From NCBI GenBank assembly GCA_002104895.1, contig MCFG01000008.1, forward strand, positions 127,501 to 160,000: DNA of 32,500 nucleotides, read 5' to 3'. The notes under the pieces were generated by a model that saw only the letters and a list, made by a program, of their open reading frames with translations, was not told where the DNA came from and ran no database searches. How positions within the stretch are numbered: position 1 is the first letter of the stretch; the number at the start of each line of letters is the position of its first letter. Positions 12,098-27,524 of this stretch are shown here, one piece after another. The position numbers and the translations under genes were made by a program. Origin of the DNA: Anaeromyces robustus (lineage: Eukaryota > Neocallimastigomycota > Neocallimastigomycetes > Neocallimastigales > Neocallimastigaceae).

Positions 12098-13447
12098 GGA
12101 TTACCACTTCAAGTAAGAGATACCATTTTAAATACAGCTAATGAAATGCCAACTTCAGATATTAATTTACAATACTATTCACAGAATATGGATAAACAAG
12201 TACGTTATTATTAGGAATTTCATAAAGATAAATATTTTAAAAAAATACTAATAAACCATTATTAATATAATTATTTATTATTGTATATATATATTATTAT
12301 TTTATATTAGTTAAATCATGGTGCTGCTGTTACAAGTTATGGTCGTGTAGATTCATTAGCTCGAGAATCTTTAAAAAGAATTGCAAGAACAGAACCATAC
12401 TATAAACGTAATCGTCCACATATTTGTTCCTTCTTTGTAAAAGGTGAATGTAAACGTGGTGAAGAATGTCCTTATCGGTAAATATTTATATTCATTAATA
12501 TAATATAATTATTATTATGTATGAGTTATTATATGTATCACCTTTATTCTTTATCCAATATAATTATTAAATGTAAATTATATCCATAAACTATTATTTA
12601 ATATATATATATATAATAGTCATGAATTACCAAAGGAAAACGAATTAATTAAGCAAAATATCAAAGATCGTTACTTTGGAACTAATGACCCAGTTGCTCA
12701 AAAGGTTTATAATTACTAATATTATTTTTACTATTGCTATTATTATAAATTATAATGTTTATGACTTGTTTATACAAATAATTTTAATACTGATGACAAT
12801 CTTATTGTCATACAATTTTTATATATATTTTCAATAAATAAGATTTTAAATAGAACTAATAAAGCTAGTAAGTTAAAGAAACCAGAAGATAAATCAATTA
12901 CTAGTCTTTTCTTAACTGGTATAGAAAGTGATATTACTGAAAAAGATATAAAAAACTTTTTCTATGCTTTTGGTGAAATAAAATCTGTTGTTATTATTTA
13001 TAAATCTAAGTGTGCTTTCGTCAATTTTGCCACACGTAGTGGTGCTGAATTAGCTGTTGAAAAAGCTTATAATAATTGTAATATAAATGATCACGTTATT
13101 CGTGTACAATGGGGAAAGCCAAAAGTTCAAGGTCCAAAGTCAGAATCTACATCTAAAGATGCATCAAGTAAATATTTATTTATTTATTTATTTACTTACT
13201 TACTTACTTACTTATTAACAATTGTGAATATAATTAATTATTAATTATTTTTTTATTCATAAAAATTAAACATTATTTGTTAATAGAATCTGAACAAACA
13301 CCAAGTTATAATCAACTTACTTATTCAGATTTATCAAAAATGGTTCCACCACCACCACCAGGCGCACCTGGTACTCAACCATTATTATATCCATCTCAAG
13401 ATCCAACTTATCTTGGAAATATTCCAGCTAAAAAAACTAGAAATTAA
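10297..13447 (+). CDS. RBM22: Spliceosomal RNA-binding protein, RBM22/Cwc2/Ecm2 (Slt11) family
   Basis: Proteins of this family sit in the NineTeen-related part of the spliceosome and contact U6 and the intron in the catalytic centre. Nine exons: 10297-10326, 11526-11579, 11741-11770, 11851-11983, 12099-12199, 12311-12477, 12620-12704, 12843-13167, 13287-13447. They join in frame to 361 residues, close to the yeast and fission-yeast members. The N-terminus [20 protein letters not shown] matches the family hallmark. Paired cysteines (C16/C19, C37/C40, C63/C66, C73/C76) form the N-terminal zinc-binding region. A CCCH finger follows (C155-x7-C163-x5-C169-x3-H173). An RRM spans about 219-295, with RNP2 LFLTGI (222-227) and RNP1 KCAFVNFA (256-263). 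The tail has a short proline run. The ATG at 10297 opens directly into the family N-terminus. Confidence 0.95.
10327..11525 (+). other. Long first intron of the RBM22-like gene
   Basis: This 1.2 kb intron is bounded by GTAAAT and AAAG and splits the codons for Ser10 and Glu11; the flanking exons rejoin exactly at the conserved WED-FPILC motif. The other seven introns of the gene are roughly 80-160 bp. The excess is made of low-complexity blocks: an A/T-rich start, a TAAA run at 10867-10908, a 10-bp tandem repeat at about 11117-11260 and an AAATA run to about 11320. No snoRNA boxes or second gene were recognised in it. Confidence 0.75.
11117..11320. repeat. Decamer/pentamer satellite in the first intron
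   Basis: About 14 tandem copies of a 10-bp unit (ATAACATAAA, some with TAGA in place of TAAA) run directly into about 12 copies of the 5-bp unit AAATA. The decamer can be read as two pentamers, one with an A-to-C change, so the longer period looks derived from the shorter by variant-and-amplify slippage. Open frames on the minus strand here (repeats of [10 protein letters not shown]) are artefacts of the repeat. Confidence 0.85.
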
Positions 13448-13619
13448 AATTAATTTCTTATAAGCTATGAGTACTATTATTATACATAAAACTATAATTT
13501 AAAATTACAGGGCATAATTATATTATTAGATTCATTAATTATTCTATTTTATTCATTTTTTTTTTTAAAAAAAAAAAAAAATACAAATAGAATTATGTAA
13601 TATTATATTAAATATTTTA

Positions 13620-13653
<34 letters not shown>

Positions 13654-14412
13654 GAACATATTATAACTATAGTATAATTTATCTGGAATAGTATTAATTT
13701 ATATTTTTTTATATTTTATTATATTTAATATATTTTATAATATTTATTATTATTATTTTAACAATAATAATAAAAATCTACCCTAATTTATATTTATATT
13801 CACAACATATTTTTCAAATAATCTATATATAATCTTAATTTATTAAAAATTTTATAAATAAAAATAAATACACAGAAAAAAGAAAAAAAAGTATAATGAA
13901 ATAACAATATATTTATTTATTTTTGTTTATATTTATTTACTTATTTAATATAGGTTTTATTTTATTTTCTTTAACTGAATTTATAATTATTATTTAGATA
14001 TGCGTTGTAGTGGTGTATAGCTTTAAAATAATTTATATATTTATGGAAAAAAAAAAATAATAAAAATTTTAAGATATTTTTAATCTTAATTATGCTATTT
14101 TTAATAATATGACATTTAATTGCCTATAATTTGATAATATTCTTTGAGGGTTTTTTTTTTTATTGTTACTATTTTAATAATAACAATAAAAAATAATTAT
14201 TACTATTATTATTATTATAATTATTATATTTGATTTTTTTTATTATTCACAGATTTATTTGTTTTTATTTTTTTTTATTTATTTATAATATTATATTATT
14301 TTTTATTAACATTTTACTTATTTGTTATTAATTTATTTATTCATGAATTGTTGTTATTATTATTTAATAATTTATTTTTATTTTTATTTTTAGTATTCTT
14401 TATTTTTTATTT

Positions 14413-14443
<31 letters not shown>

Positions 14444-14455
14444 TTTTTTGAAATT
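13448..14455. other. Convergent intergenic region, 3' ends of two genes
   Basis: About 1 kb separates the stop of the plus-strand RBM22-like gene from the stop of the minus-strand WD40 gene. It should contain both 3' untranslated regions and poly(A) sites, but the A/T-only composition leaves no site distinguishable. It holds a poly(A) run near 13627-13652 and a TTTA tetranucleotide run near 14412-14447. No coding potential was seen. Confidence 0.55.
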
Positions 14456-15020
14456 TTATTTCAATGGAACAGCTTCATCATAAAGTGGTTTACTTTCATC
14501 ATACCACCATGTTTTTAATGTATTATCATCACTACAACTACAAAGCATAGATTGATTTGAATTCCAAACAGAACAATAAACTGTTTCACTATGACCACGA
14601 AGCTTTTGTATTAAATCACCAGTATCTGTATCCCAAATATATATTATACCATCCTTTATAAACAACATAATAATAATAATTAATATTACAATTATTATTT
14701 TTAGAAAAAAATATTCAATATTTATATAATAATAAAAATAACAAAGTTAAACATTAGTATTTATTTATTATTATTATTATTACCTCTGAACCACCAACAA
14801 TCAATGAATCATTCAAGAAAGATGCTCTAATAAAGTTTTTAGAAGTATTTTGATGACCTCTAAATCTCCGTACAGGTCTTATCTAAATAAATGAAAATGA
14901 GAGTATGAAATATTTAATAATTATCAAATTATGAACACATTAAATAAATAAATCAATAAATTAATAAATCAATAAATCAATAAATCAATAAATCAATAAA
15001 TAAATAAATAAATAAATAGA

Positions 15021-15103
<83 letters not shown>

Positions 15104-18100
15104 AAACAATCAAATATATATTTAGAAATAATTATTAATATTAGAAATTTACCATTCTGACATCCCATAATCTATTAGAGTTATCTTTACTACAACTTAT
15201 CATATATTTACCATCTGAACTAATATCAACTGATGATATTTCACCAAGATAGGATGAAATAGTTTTAATACATAACCCCGATGATACATCCCAAAATTTA
15301 ATAGTATTATCTTTTGAACTATTTTTTATATTTATATTAAAAAGAAAAAAAAAATTAAATATTTTTTTTTAATATTTTTTTCATTAATAAAATAGTATTA
15401 TTAAAAATAAATAATAAATGAATATAAAATATTATACTTACCCACTAATAATTAAATTCCCTATAGGATTAAAGATAGCTTGTGATACAGATAATTGATG
15501 ACCTATAAATTTCTTTATTAATTGACCAGTTGAAATATCATAAAGTTGAATAGTTTTATCATAACCCGCATTTACTATATAATTCTTAAAAATATAATAA
15601 TTATAATAAAAATTATTTCAATTCATATTTTATTAATTTTTATATTATTTATAACTTTTGTATTTTTTATATTTTTTATATTATTAATATTATTAATAAT
15701 ATTTATATTATTTATTTCATCTGTATTATTAATACTATTATATCTTATTCACTTACTTCTGATGAATGGAAATTAACACTATATATATCATTTCCATTTT
15801 CTGTTAAAGTTGCTGTACAAACCATTTTTTCTAAATCCCATAACTTTTTAATAATAATAATAAATAATAAAATTAATTAATTAATTAATTAATTAAAGTT
15901 ATTTAAAATGAATTTATTATTAATTACCTTTGTTGTTCCATCTGCAGATGCAGAAGCAAGTATGGTACCACTTTGATTTGACGATATATCCCATACACGA
16001 GATGTATGACCTTCAAGAACACCTAAACATTGAGCAGTTTCTGTATTCCATACCCTACATGTATTATCACTTCAATATAAATGTATAAAAATATATATTT
16101 ATAAATTGATAATTAATAACAATTACTAAAAAATAAAAATTCATATAATATTTATTTTATTGTTTATATATGTTTACCTTGAACCTGATATTATTTTTGA
16201 TCCTTTTTTACCAGCAAATGCAACACACTTTATGTTTCTCTCATGGCCAATAAATGTTTTCTTATATGTATTTGGAATAATAAAACTAGTATAATCTTCA
16301 AATAACCTAACAAAATAAATAATTATAATTATTATGATATAATATTGACAATCACGTCTATAATATATATATGTATATATAATCGGTATTATTATAGTTA
16401 TTATTATTATTTTATTATTATTTACGTTGTAATTTTTGGTTTAACTTTTGGATGATATCTAGATGATTCTACTTGATATGCTAATGCCTGCTTAATTAAA
16501 GTAAGTAATCTATTTGGTGGTAAATGATTTTCATTTGGATCTTTAAATACATATATATATATATGATTAAGGGGAATATTAATAAATTTTATTTATAAAA
16601 AAAAAATAGAATGAAAAAAAAAATTATTTTCTTTATCTCTATTACTTTCTTTATCAGATACGGCATAATAAACCATAGATTGGAACTGATCTGCTAATTT
16701 TTCACGAGATGGTCCTATTCCTTCCCAACTTTTAAATGCAGGTGAATCGTGAACTGATTTAGCTGTTAAAAGATAACATAAATTACAAAATTCATCAGGT
16801 GTTTTTTGTAAATGTTCTAATGGTTTAAGTTTTTTATTTAAAAAATTTAAAGCCTATTATTTTTGTAATATATATTAATTTATTATTTATATTATATTTA
16901 CTTAGTTTATATTAAGATATTTAAATTTAAATATATAATCAAATAACTGTAATGATATTTTATATAGATATATATTTATTTATAAAAAAATCGTAATAAT
17001 ATATGAATAAATAAATAAATAAATAAACAAATAAATAGATTATTACCTTTTGTATATCATGATTTTCAATATATTCTAAATATTGTTGTTTATATACTTC
17101 ATAAAGAAAAATATTATGATTTTTAACTAATGGTTTAAGTTGAATTTTTTCTAGTTCAGACCATGCCCCTTCTTTTATTGTGAATATTAATATAATAATA
17201 AAAAAAGAATAAATTTTATTATTTGTTAACGTTTTAATAAAATATTTACTTAAAAGAGTAATTTTTTATATCAATGTTCTAAAAGTATATGTATGGATAT
17301 TGAAGAAAATACATAATTTTAAATAATAAACTCAATGAAATTTTAAAATATTAACCTAAAATTGCTTTTTTAGCTTTCTGAGCTTCTTCATGTAATTCTT
17401 CTCTTTCATACCATTTAACAATAGCTTCATCATGAACTGTCATTTTCGATGCTTGATAACCCTCATCATGTAAATATTGTATAATCATTTGTATTATTTC
17501 CTATTTTATATAAATACATTTATTAATTTATTTTATTATATATATTGTAAATTTCCATTAATTTTTCATATATAATTATAACATTATTTAAAAAAAAGTA
17601 TTTAATTTTACATTAAAGAAATTTAAAATTCATTTATTAATAAAATATTTAATAAAAAAAGTCATACATCTTTTAATTTAGGAGAATCAATATCATACAT
17701 TTCAGGTGACGATACAAAACTTTTCTTATCATTATATGTATTTAAAGTGACTTGGTCTCTTAAACTTTAATAAAAATAAAAATATATATATAACACATTA
17801 ACAAAATTAGATTTATTAATAATTAAAAATAATGAAGAAATTTGTATTCTAAAATTTAAATTAATAAAATTTCTCAATAATTTCAATTATTAATTTTTAT
17901 TTATTTTATCTATTGTTTGTTTGATTAATTTTTAATTTCTTAACCCAATGTATGTTATTATTTTAATAGAAAAAAAAAAATATTTAAAAATTATTAAATT
18001 CCTTAATAAATTTTGATTATAAAAATTTTTAAATTTTTTTATTATATTGCTATATTATTGTTCTTTTGAACTTAAAAATACTAAATATATTCTCAAAAAT

Positions 18101-18331
18101 ATATGTTTAATTATTAATTATATGTTAAAAGTAATAATATTTTTAATTAAAAATTTTAAATAAATCTTCAAATTTAAACAATTACGTTTTCTGACGTTCA
18201 TTGAGAGTCATTTTTGACAAAGAAGACAATTGGTCATATGTAATTAAATCTTCTGGATTACTTTTTGGAATATCATTTTTATGTTTCGAAACTGCTTCTG
18301 GGTTTGCAATATTAGTACGATTCATATTCAT
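14456..18331 (-). CDS. LisH/CTLH-domain WD40-repeat protein
   Basis: Thirteen exons join in frame to 599 residues: 18331-18186, 17764-17668, 17500-17356, 17171-17047, 16853-16646, 16540-16426, 16306-16178, 16069-15928, 15843-15757, 15584-15442, 15318-15153, 14882-14784, 14653-14456. A LisH motif starts near residue 82 (EIIQMIIQYLHDEGYQASKM), followed by CTLH and CRA-like helices to about 245. Seven WD40 repeats (about 290-590) have clear GH...WD pairs, for example SKDNTIKFWDV and SEDGIIYIWDT. The architecture is that of dimerising scaffolds such as WDR26/Gid7 of the GID/CTLH ubiquitin ligase or WDR47. The motifs LPPNRLLTLIKQALAY, GHQNTSKNFIRASF and the closing WWYDE are strongly patterned, but I cannot place them in a named family. 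A second in-frame ATG lies two codons downstream. Confidence 0.9.
14949..15104. repeat. AAAT/AATC tetranucleotide tract in a WD40-gene intron
   Basis: About 150 bp of tandem AAAT units, preceded by a few AATC variants, fill most of the intron between the exons at 14784-14882 and 15153-15318. The open frame on the minus strand here is a product of the repeat (LFIY units). Confidence 0.85.
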
Positions 18332-19318
<987 letters not shown>

Positions 19319-22300
19319 TTAAATGAATAATAGATAAGTTATAGAAATTATAACAAAAGTATAAAGGATTTTGTGAAATTTTATATTTGGAAGAGCAAAA
19401 CTAACATTACATTTTTCTGGGTTCTCTTTATCTTCTTCACATTTAGTATAACCAAGTTTTTCTATGGAACAAATTTTTACATTTTTATCACTATTTTCCT
19501 CAACATAATTACTAATACAAATTAAATCAAAAGTAGTTGTATCATCTTCATAATTATATCGACAATTAGTAAATATTCCAGGTACTACTGACATATAATT
19601 AATACTATTACTTTTAATTACAGATGTAGAATTATTATGTAATTCAACATTATCAATAGCTTTTCTTATATAATTTGGAAATACATCTTTATACATAATT
19701 GGGAAATTAATAATAACTTTATCAAATGGACTACAGTAAATTGGTTCAACAGGATGAAAGATTGAACTTTTTTCACATCTATGATACTTATCTTCAATGA
19801 AATAATACTGACCTGTAGTACAAGATTGCTTGTAACATTCTGTTTTTTCAACATGTTCTGAATCATAAAGACAATAATACATTTCATCACTAGGAGTATA
19901 ATAATAACCCGTTTCAGAAATTTTATCACATGTATGATTATTTTCAGTACAAATATACATTTCCTCATCTATTGTATAATAGAAACCATCGGAAACTTTA
20001 TTTTCAAGAATTACATTTCCAGATACAATACTAAATTTATAGATGAAAACTTCATTAGGATTAACGCTAACAAGAGCATAACCTGATGTTTTTGGCGTTG
20101 TCCATACTCCATCAACATATTTAATTAAGTAATTACCTACTGAATTGTAATAATAAAGACCTTCTTCTGGCTCATATATATCACAATTTGACATTAAACA
20201 ACCATAAATTAAAATAGAATTATTTTTTCCATTAATAAAATCTTTATAATTAACATTAGTATGAGTGTTTGAATTTATAAAGAAATAAGATGTATTTTGA
20301 ATTAATTGAGCTGAATTGGAATCCATAAAATATAAATTGTTAGAATAACCATAAATAGATGTAGATATATCGCTAGCTTTATAACATGTACCTGATTCAT
20401 AAGAATTAATTTCAGAAGATGTTAATACTAATTCACCTTTATAAGTAATACATATATTTTGATTATTCATATTTGAATTTGGTGTACATTTTTCATTATT
20501 ATAAATACATATAATATCTTTCATAAAGAAATATTTATCAGTAGAAATATCATATTTAATTATTTTTTTATTAATGTCTGTATAGTAAACCGTATTTTCA
20601 GGTCTTTTTACAGTTGAACATCCATTCTCGGTACATTTAAAAAGTTTAGTATTTATATCGTTATAACTACTGATATCTATAGAAGAAGCTAAAGTATTAG
20701 TATTTGTATTAATGAAATAATAACCTGGATCTCTCAATTCGAAGATACTAGCTTCATCTAATTTATAAATAATATTTCCATAAACAAAATAATTATTACT
20801 GTATTTTTTACCTACTTCTATACAATTTGTTGTTTTAGTTACAATTGATAATGAATCTTCATTTTCAGTAGATTTATTTTTAATATCAATATTATTTGTT
20901 GCAAAATAAATTTGACTGCGATCAGAACTAGTACAATAACCACCGGCATAAATAGAGGTAAATTTATTCATATTTACTGAAGATGTAGGTAAATCTATAT
21001 AACATTTATCATTAGAATAAGTACAAATTGGAACTTGTGATAATTCAGTAGAAGAAAGTTCATGACATCCATCTTCATCACAAATAATTAAATTATAAAT
21101 ATCTATGGATTTATCTCTTTTTTGGAATCTATTAACAGTTACTAAATCTCTTTTTGTTATGAAAGAAGACGAAGATTTTGTTGTTGTTGCTGATCGGAAA
21201 ATACCATTTTTAGCAGTAAAGGATTGACATTGACTTTTATTACAATTAATTAAAACATTTGATATATTAGATACATAAAATCCTGGTTGACCTTCTTTTA
21301 ATTCACATTCTAATTCTGAAGAGAGTTGATTTTCACATTGAATAATATATTTTGTAGAAATTTGAGGTCCACCATAATGATAATAACCAGATGAAGCATT
21401 GATTTCTTTACAGGATAATCCATCACAAGAAATAAGTTTATTTTTATTTTCTGCCAAAAAGTAACCAGATTTAAAAGCTTGTGTACTACAAATATTCTTA
21501 TCACACAAAATTAATGGTTTTAAATTATTATCAACACCATTATTAATGAAATAGGCATAATTGGATATTGGTCTTGGATTATTACAACTGTTATCCATAC
21601 AATATATTAAACGATTAGTTACTGTATCTACCGAACTTATACCAGCAACATAATAACCTGTAGTAGAAACCAATGTATTACAATTTTTAGAATTACAATA
21701 GATCAAATTTTTTTCATTTTTTAAGGTTGAAGAAGAAGTTAATTGAGCTTTTGGCATATAATTGACTCCAGCATTTAAATAATAATAATTTGGATTATCT
21801 ACAGGCATACATTCATTTAATACATTACAGTAAATTAAATAAGGTGTATTATTTCCTACTAATCGACTACTATCAATATAGTATCCTTCATGAGATAAAG
21901 GTGTTAACTGATTACTATCACAATAATATCCAACATTAGATAGTTTATCTAAATAAAACCCGTTTGTAATACATGAATTAATTAAAGTACATGTCATGCT
22001 ATCACTATTACAACTAAAAACTTTATTTTGAGATATTCCAAATTTAATTTCATCTGAAGTTAACTGATTATTAGTTCCAATAGATAATATTCCATCTACA
22101 ACTACTCTTGTAATTGAATATTTTGAAACTTTAAAAACAGTTTCTTTCTCATCAGTAACCGTTGGGAAAGTATTACCATTAGGAATTTTAACATTATAAA
22201 AATAATCTATAGAAGTGCTTGTGGTACTTCCAAAAGTTACTGTGTTATTATAATAAAAACCTAAAACGGAATCTTTATAAATATAACCTCCTAATTCTTG

Positions 22301-24230
22301 TAAATTTAAAACATTTGTACTATAACATTTATCTCCACAAATAATGATGACATTAGATGAATCTCCGGCATTAATATAAAAACCTGGACTAATTTCTGTT
22401 TTTATTTTATGAGTTCTACATTTATAATCATCACATGTAATTAAAGGATATAAATTTGCCATTTTACCAGAATTTATATAATATCCAGGATTAATTTTTG
22501 CAGGAAGAACAGATGAACACACAATAGAAGATGATATAGCATCACAGAAAATAAGGGATTCATCTAATCCAGTAGCAACTCTATTTAAATAATAGGAATT
22601 TATTTCACCAGTTACATTTTCACAAAATTGTTTATTATTACAATAGATTAAAGTTTTAAAAATTGGTTTATTACTTGTACTTTTTTCATATGTTTTGGTA
22701 ATATAATAGGAATCAGCAAATCCACTGATAGTAGAACATCCGTTTGTATCACAATTAATTAGTGCATTTGTTGAATTTGTAGTAGCTGCATTAATATAAT
22801 ATGAATCGGTAATACCATTTAATATATAAGGTACAGAGTTATTATCCCAATATATTAAAGCATTATCCAAACCATCCATAATTCCACTTAAATAAAATGA
22901 ATCTTGAGTAGAATCAATTGTGGAACATAAATCAATATTATTACAATATATTAATCCTTTCTTTAACTCATCACCTGCATTATTTATATAATATAAGTTG
23001 TCTTTACCCTCAGTTACAGAACAAGACGATGTACTACAATAAATTAAAGCATTAGATAAATCTGAAACTTTTCCATTTAAGTAATAACCCGTTGTAGGTG
23101 TATAATACGAACATTTTTCTGAATCACATTGAATTAATGCATCATCTAATGAATCTGTTACAGCTCCATTTAAATAAAAATAATTCTCTTTTCCCTCTAT
23201 AATTGAACATTTCATTTCATTAGTTTCCTTATTAGTAGTACATTCAATTAATGTGGTTTTATCTGCTTCATTAATTAAAAAATTTTTAATACCTTTTATA
23301 GTTTCACATTTTGAATTTTGATCATTACAATAAATAAGTTGTTTATAATCCTTATTATTACCATCATTAATATAATATGAATTTTTAGTAACTAAACTAA
23401 AATCTAAACTTTTACAACCCTCTTTATTACATTCAATCAATCCATCTTTATCCGTACTACTAGTATAATAAGTATTTATTTCTGGAGTAATTGTTTTACA
23501 TTGATCTGAATCACTACATATAATTAATGCTTTATTTAACCCATTACCAAGTCCATTAATAAAAACATCATTTATTGAAGCATAATTTTTAGTACTACAA
23601 CCATTTATTAAATCACAATTTATTAATAAAGGAAATTCTAATTTAGTTAAAAAAGAGCAATTTTTTGTTATAGCAATGGATACACTTGAACCATTTTTAA
23701 CATAAGAAACAACATTACTTTTAGATAATTCATTAATATATATTCCATTTTCTTCAATTATTGTACATAATGAATTATTTACACAATTATAACCAGAATC
23801 TGGATCTGAATCAGCATTTGTTATAATTTCATTATTTTTAAAAAAATAATAACCTTTTTTAGATATAGTGGTGGCAAGAGCACAACCTCCAGTACTATTG
23901 TTACCATAATAAATTTTTGAACCTACGATACAATATTTACCTTGATTTAATAATTTCAATCCTTTAGTTAGTGTACATATATTATTGGAATCAACTGTAC
24001 ATTCTGATAATGAATAAATATTTTTTATAGAAAAACATAGTATAATATATAATATTATACTTATAATATAAATTTATTAATAAAAACATGAAAAAGAAAA
24101 TTAATAATATTTTATTTTATGGATAATGAAGAGTAATGATAAAGGAAAATTAAATAAATATTTTGTGTAATGAATAATCATATTATAATTAATATATTAA
24201 TTACCTAATATTATGTATATTTACTTTCAT
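19319..24230 (-). CDS. Secreted Cys/Tyr-rich repeat protein, anaerobic-fungal scaffoldin-like
   Basis: Two exons, 24230-24205 and 24059-19319, encode 1588 residues. The long frame alone has no usable ATG. Splicing the 26-nt exon over a 145-nt GTAATT..AAG intron supplies one and completes a signal peptide (MKVNIHNI, then SIILYIILCF, cut near YS-LSE). Residues about 150-1375 hold some 25 units of the form Y-Y-[IL]-N-x(n)-L-I-x-C-x(3-6)-C-[ST]. A non-repeat island (about 600-690) contains VFKVSKYSITRVVVDG. A Ser/Thr-rich linker carries two Lys-Arg pairs (978-979 and 989-990). The C-terminus ends in a hydrophobic segment (ILYTFVIISITYLLFI) with no tail, fitting a membrane or GPI anchor. Short Cys-paired repeats with a signal peptide and C-terminal anchor match the scaffoldins that hold dockerin-bearing enzymes in gut-fungal cellulosomes. 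That function is inferred; another surface adhesin is possible. Confidence 0.8.
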
Positions 24231-24650
24231 TTCGATTTATAATAATATTATATATATTATATTTTATTTCAACAAAATTAATATAATTTTTTTTTTTATT
24301 TTATTTTTTTTATTTTTTTATATAATTTAAAATAAATTACAATCATAACTTTTTTTTTTTTCTAATATGAATCTTCGATATTTGTTTACTTTTTTTTTTT
24401 TTAAACTATAAATTCTTTTATATATCTTTATATATTATATATATTGTTATTGTATACTCAAAATTTATATTATTCATTATATTGTAATATACAATATCAA
24501 TAAAATTGATTAAATGTATGTAACTCTAAAAAGTTTAAAAATGTTTATACTTTTGATATTTGTAAACAATTTAATAATTAATACTACTATTAACTACTAT
24601 TAACTACTATAAATGATAATAAAAAATAAATAAATCAAAGAATAAATAAA

Positions 24651-24681
<31 letters not shown>

Positions 24682-24933
24682 TTATAATAATAATAAAATA
24701 TAATAATAGTGATAATTATTTATTAATTTATTATATTTTTTTTTATTTTGATCATTTATTAAAAAATAATTATTTTTTTTTATTTATTCTATTACTCTTT
24801 TTTAATATATAGGTTTGAAAAGAGTATTATATTAATATATATATACATATATTAATTATTGTTATTTTTTTTTCGAAATAAATTAATTAAATATATTATG
24901 AATAATATATATATTTATATTGATAATATAATT
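24231..24933. other. 5' flank of the scaffoldin-like gene
   Basis: About 700 bp of A/T-rich DNA between the stop of the coiled-coil gene and the scaffoldin-like ATG. It contains three adjacent copies of an ACTACTATTA-like 10-mer near 24580-24611 and short AAAT and AAT runs near 24640-24700. No coding potential was seen. Confidence 0.5.
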
Positions 24934-27392
<2,459 letters not shown>

Positions 27393-27402
27393 TATTATTA
27401 TT

Positions 27403-27404
27403 AT

Positions 27405-27437
<33 letters not shown>
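27403..27437. repeat. Poly(T) tract between two minus-strand genes
   Basis: A T run of about 30 bases, preceded by ATT units, lies between the small gene ending at 27525 and the coiled-coil gene. On the coding strand it is poly(A), just upstream of the proposed and uncertain first exon. Confidence 0.8.
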
Positions 27438-27438
<1 letters not shown>

Positions 27439-27524
27439 ATAAAAGTTAAGAATTCATCTTATTAAAATATAACTTAATTTATTATTATAATAAAAAAAAG
27501 AAAAAAAAAAGGAAAAAAAGGATA

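Noticed and set aside
19666-19968. Minus-strand frame within the scaffoldin-like gene, and a similar one at 21310-21504
   Set aside because: Both are out-of-frame shadows of the 4.7 kb coding exon with no independent support.
23959-23961. Non-ATG (TTG) start for the scaffoldin-like frame
   Set aside because: The frame stays open 100 bp further upstream and joins a spliced exon with ATG and signal peptide; the TTG is an ordinary internal Leu codon.
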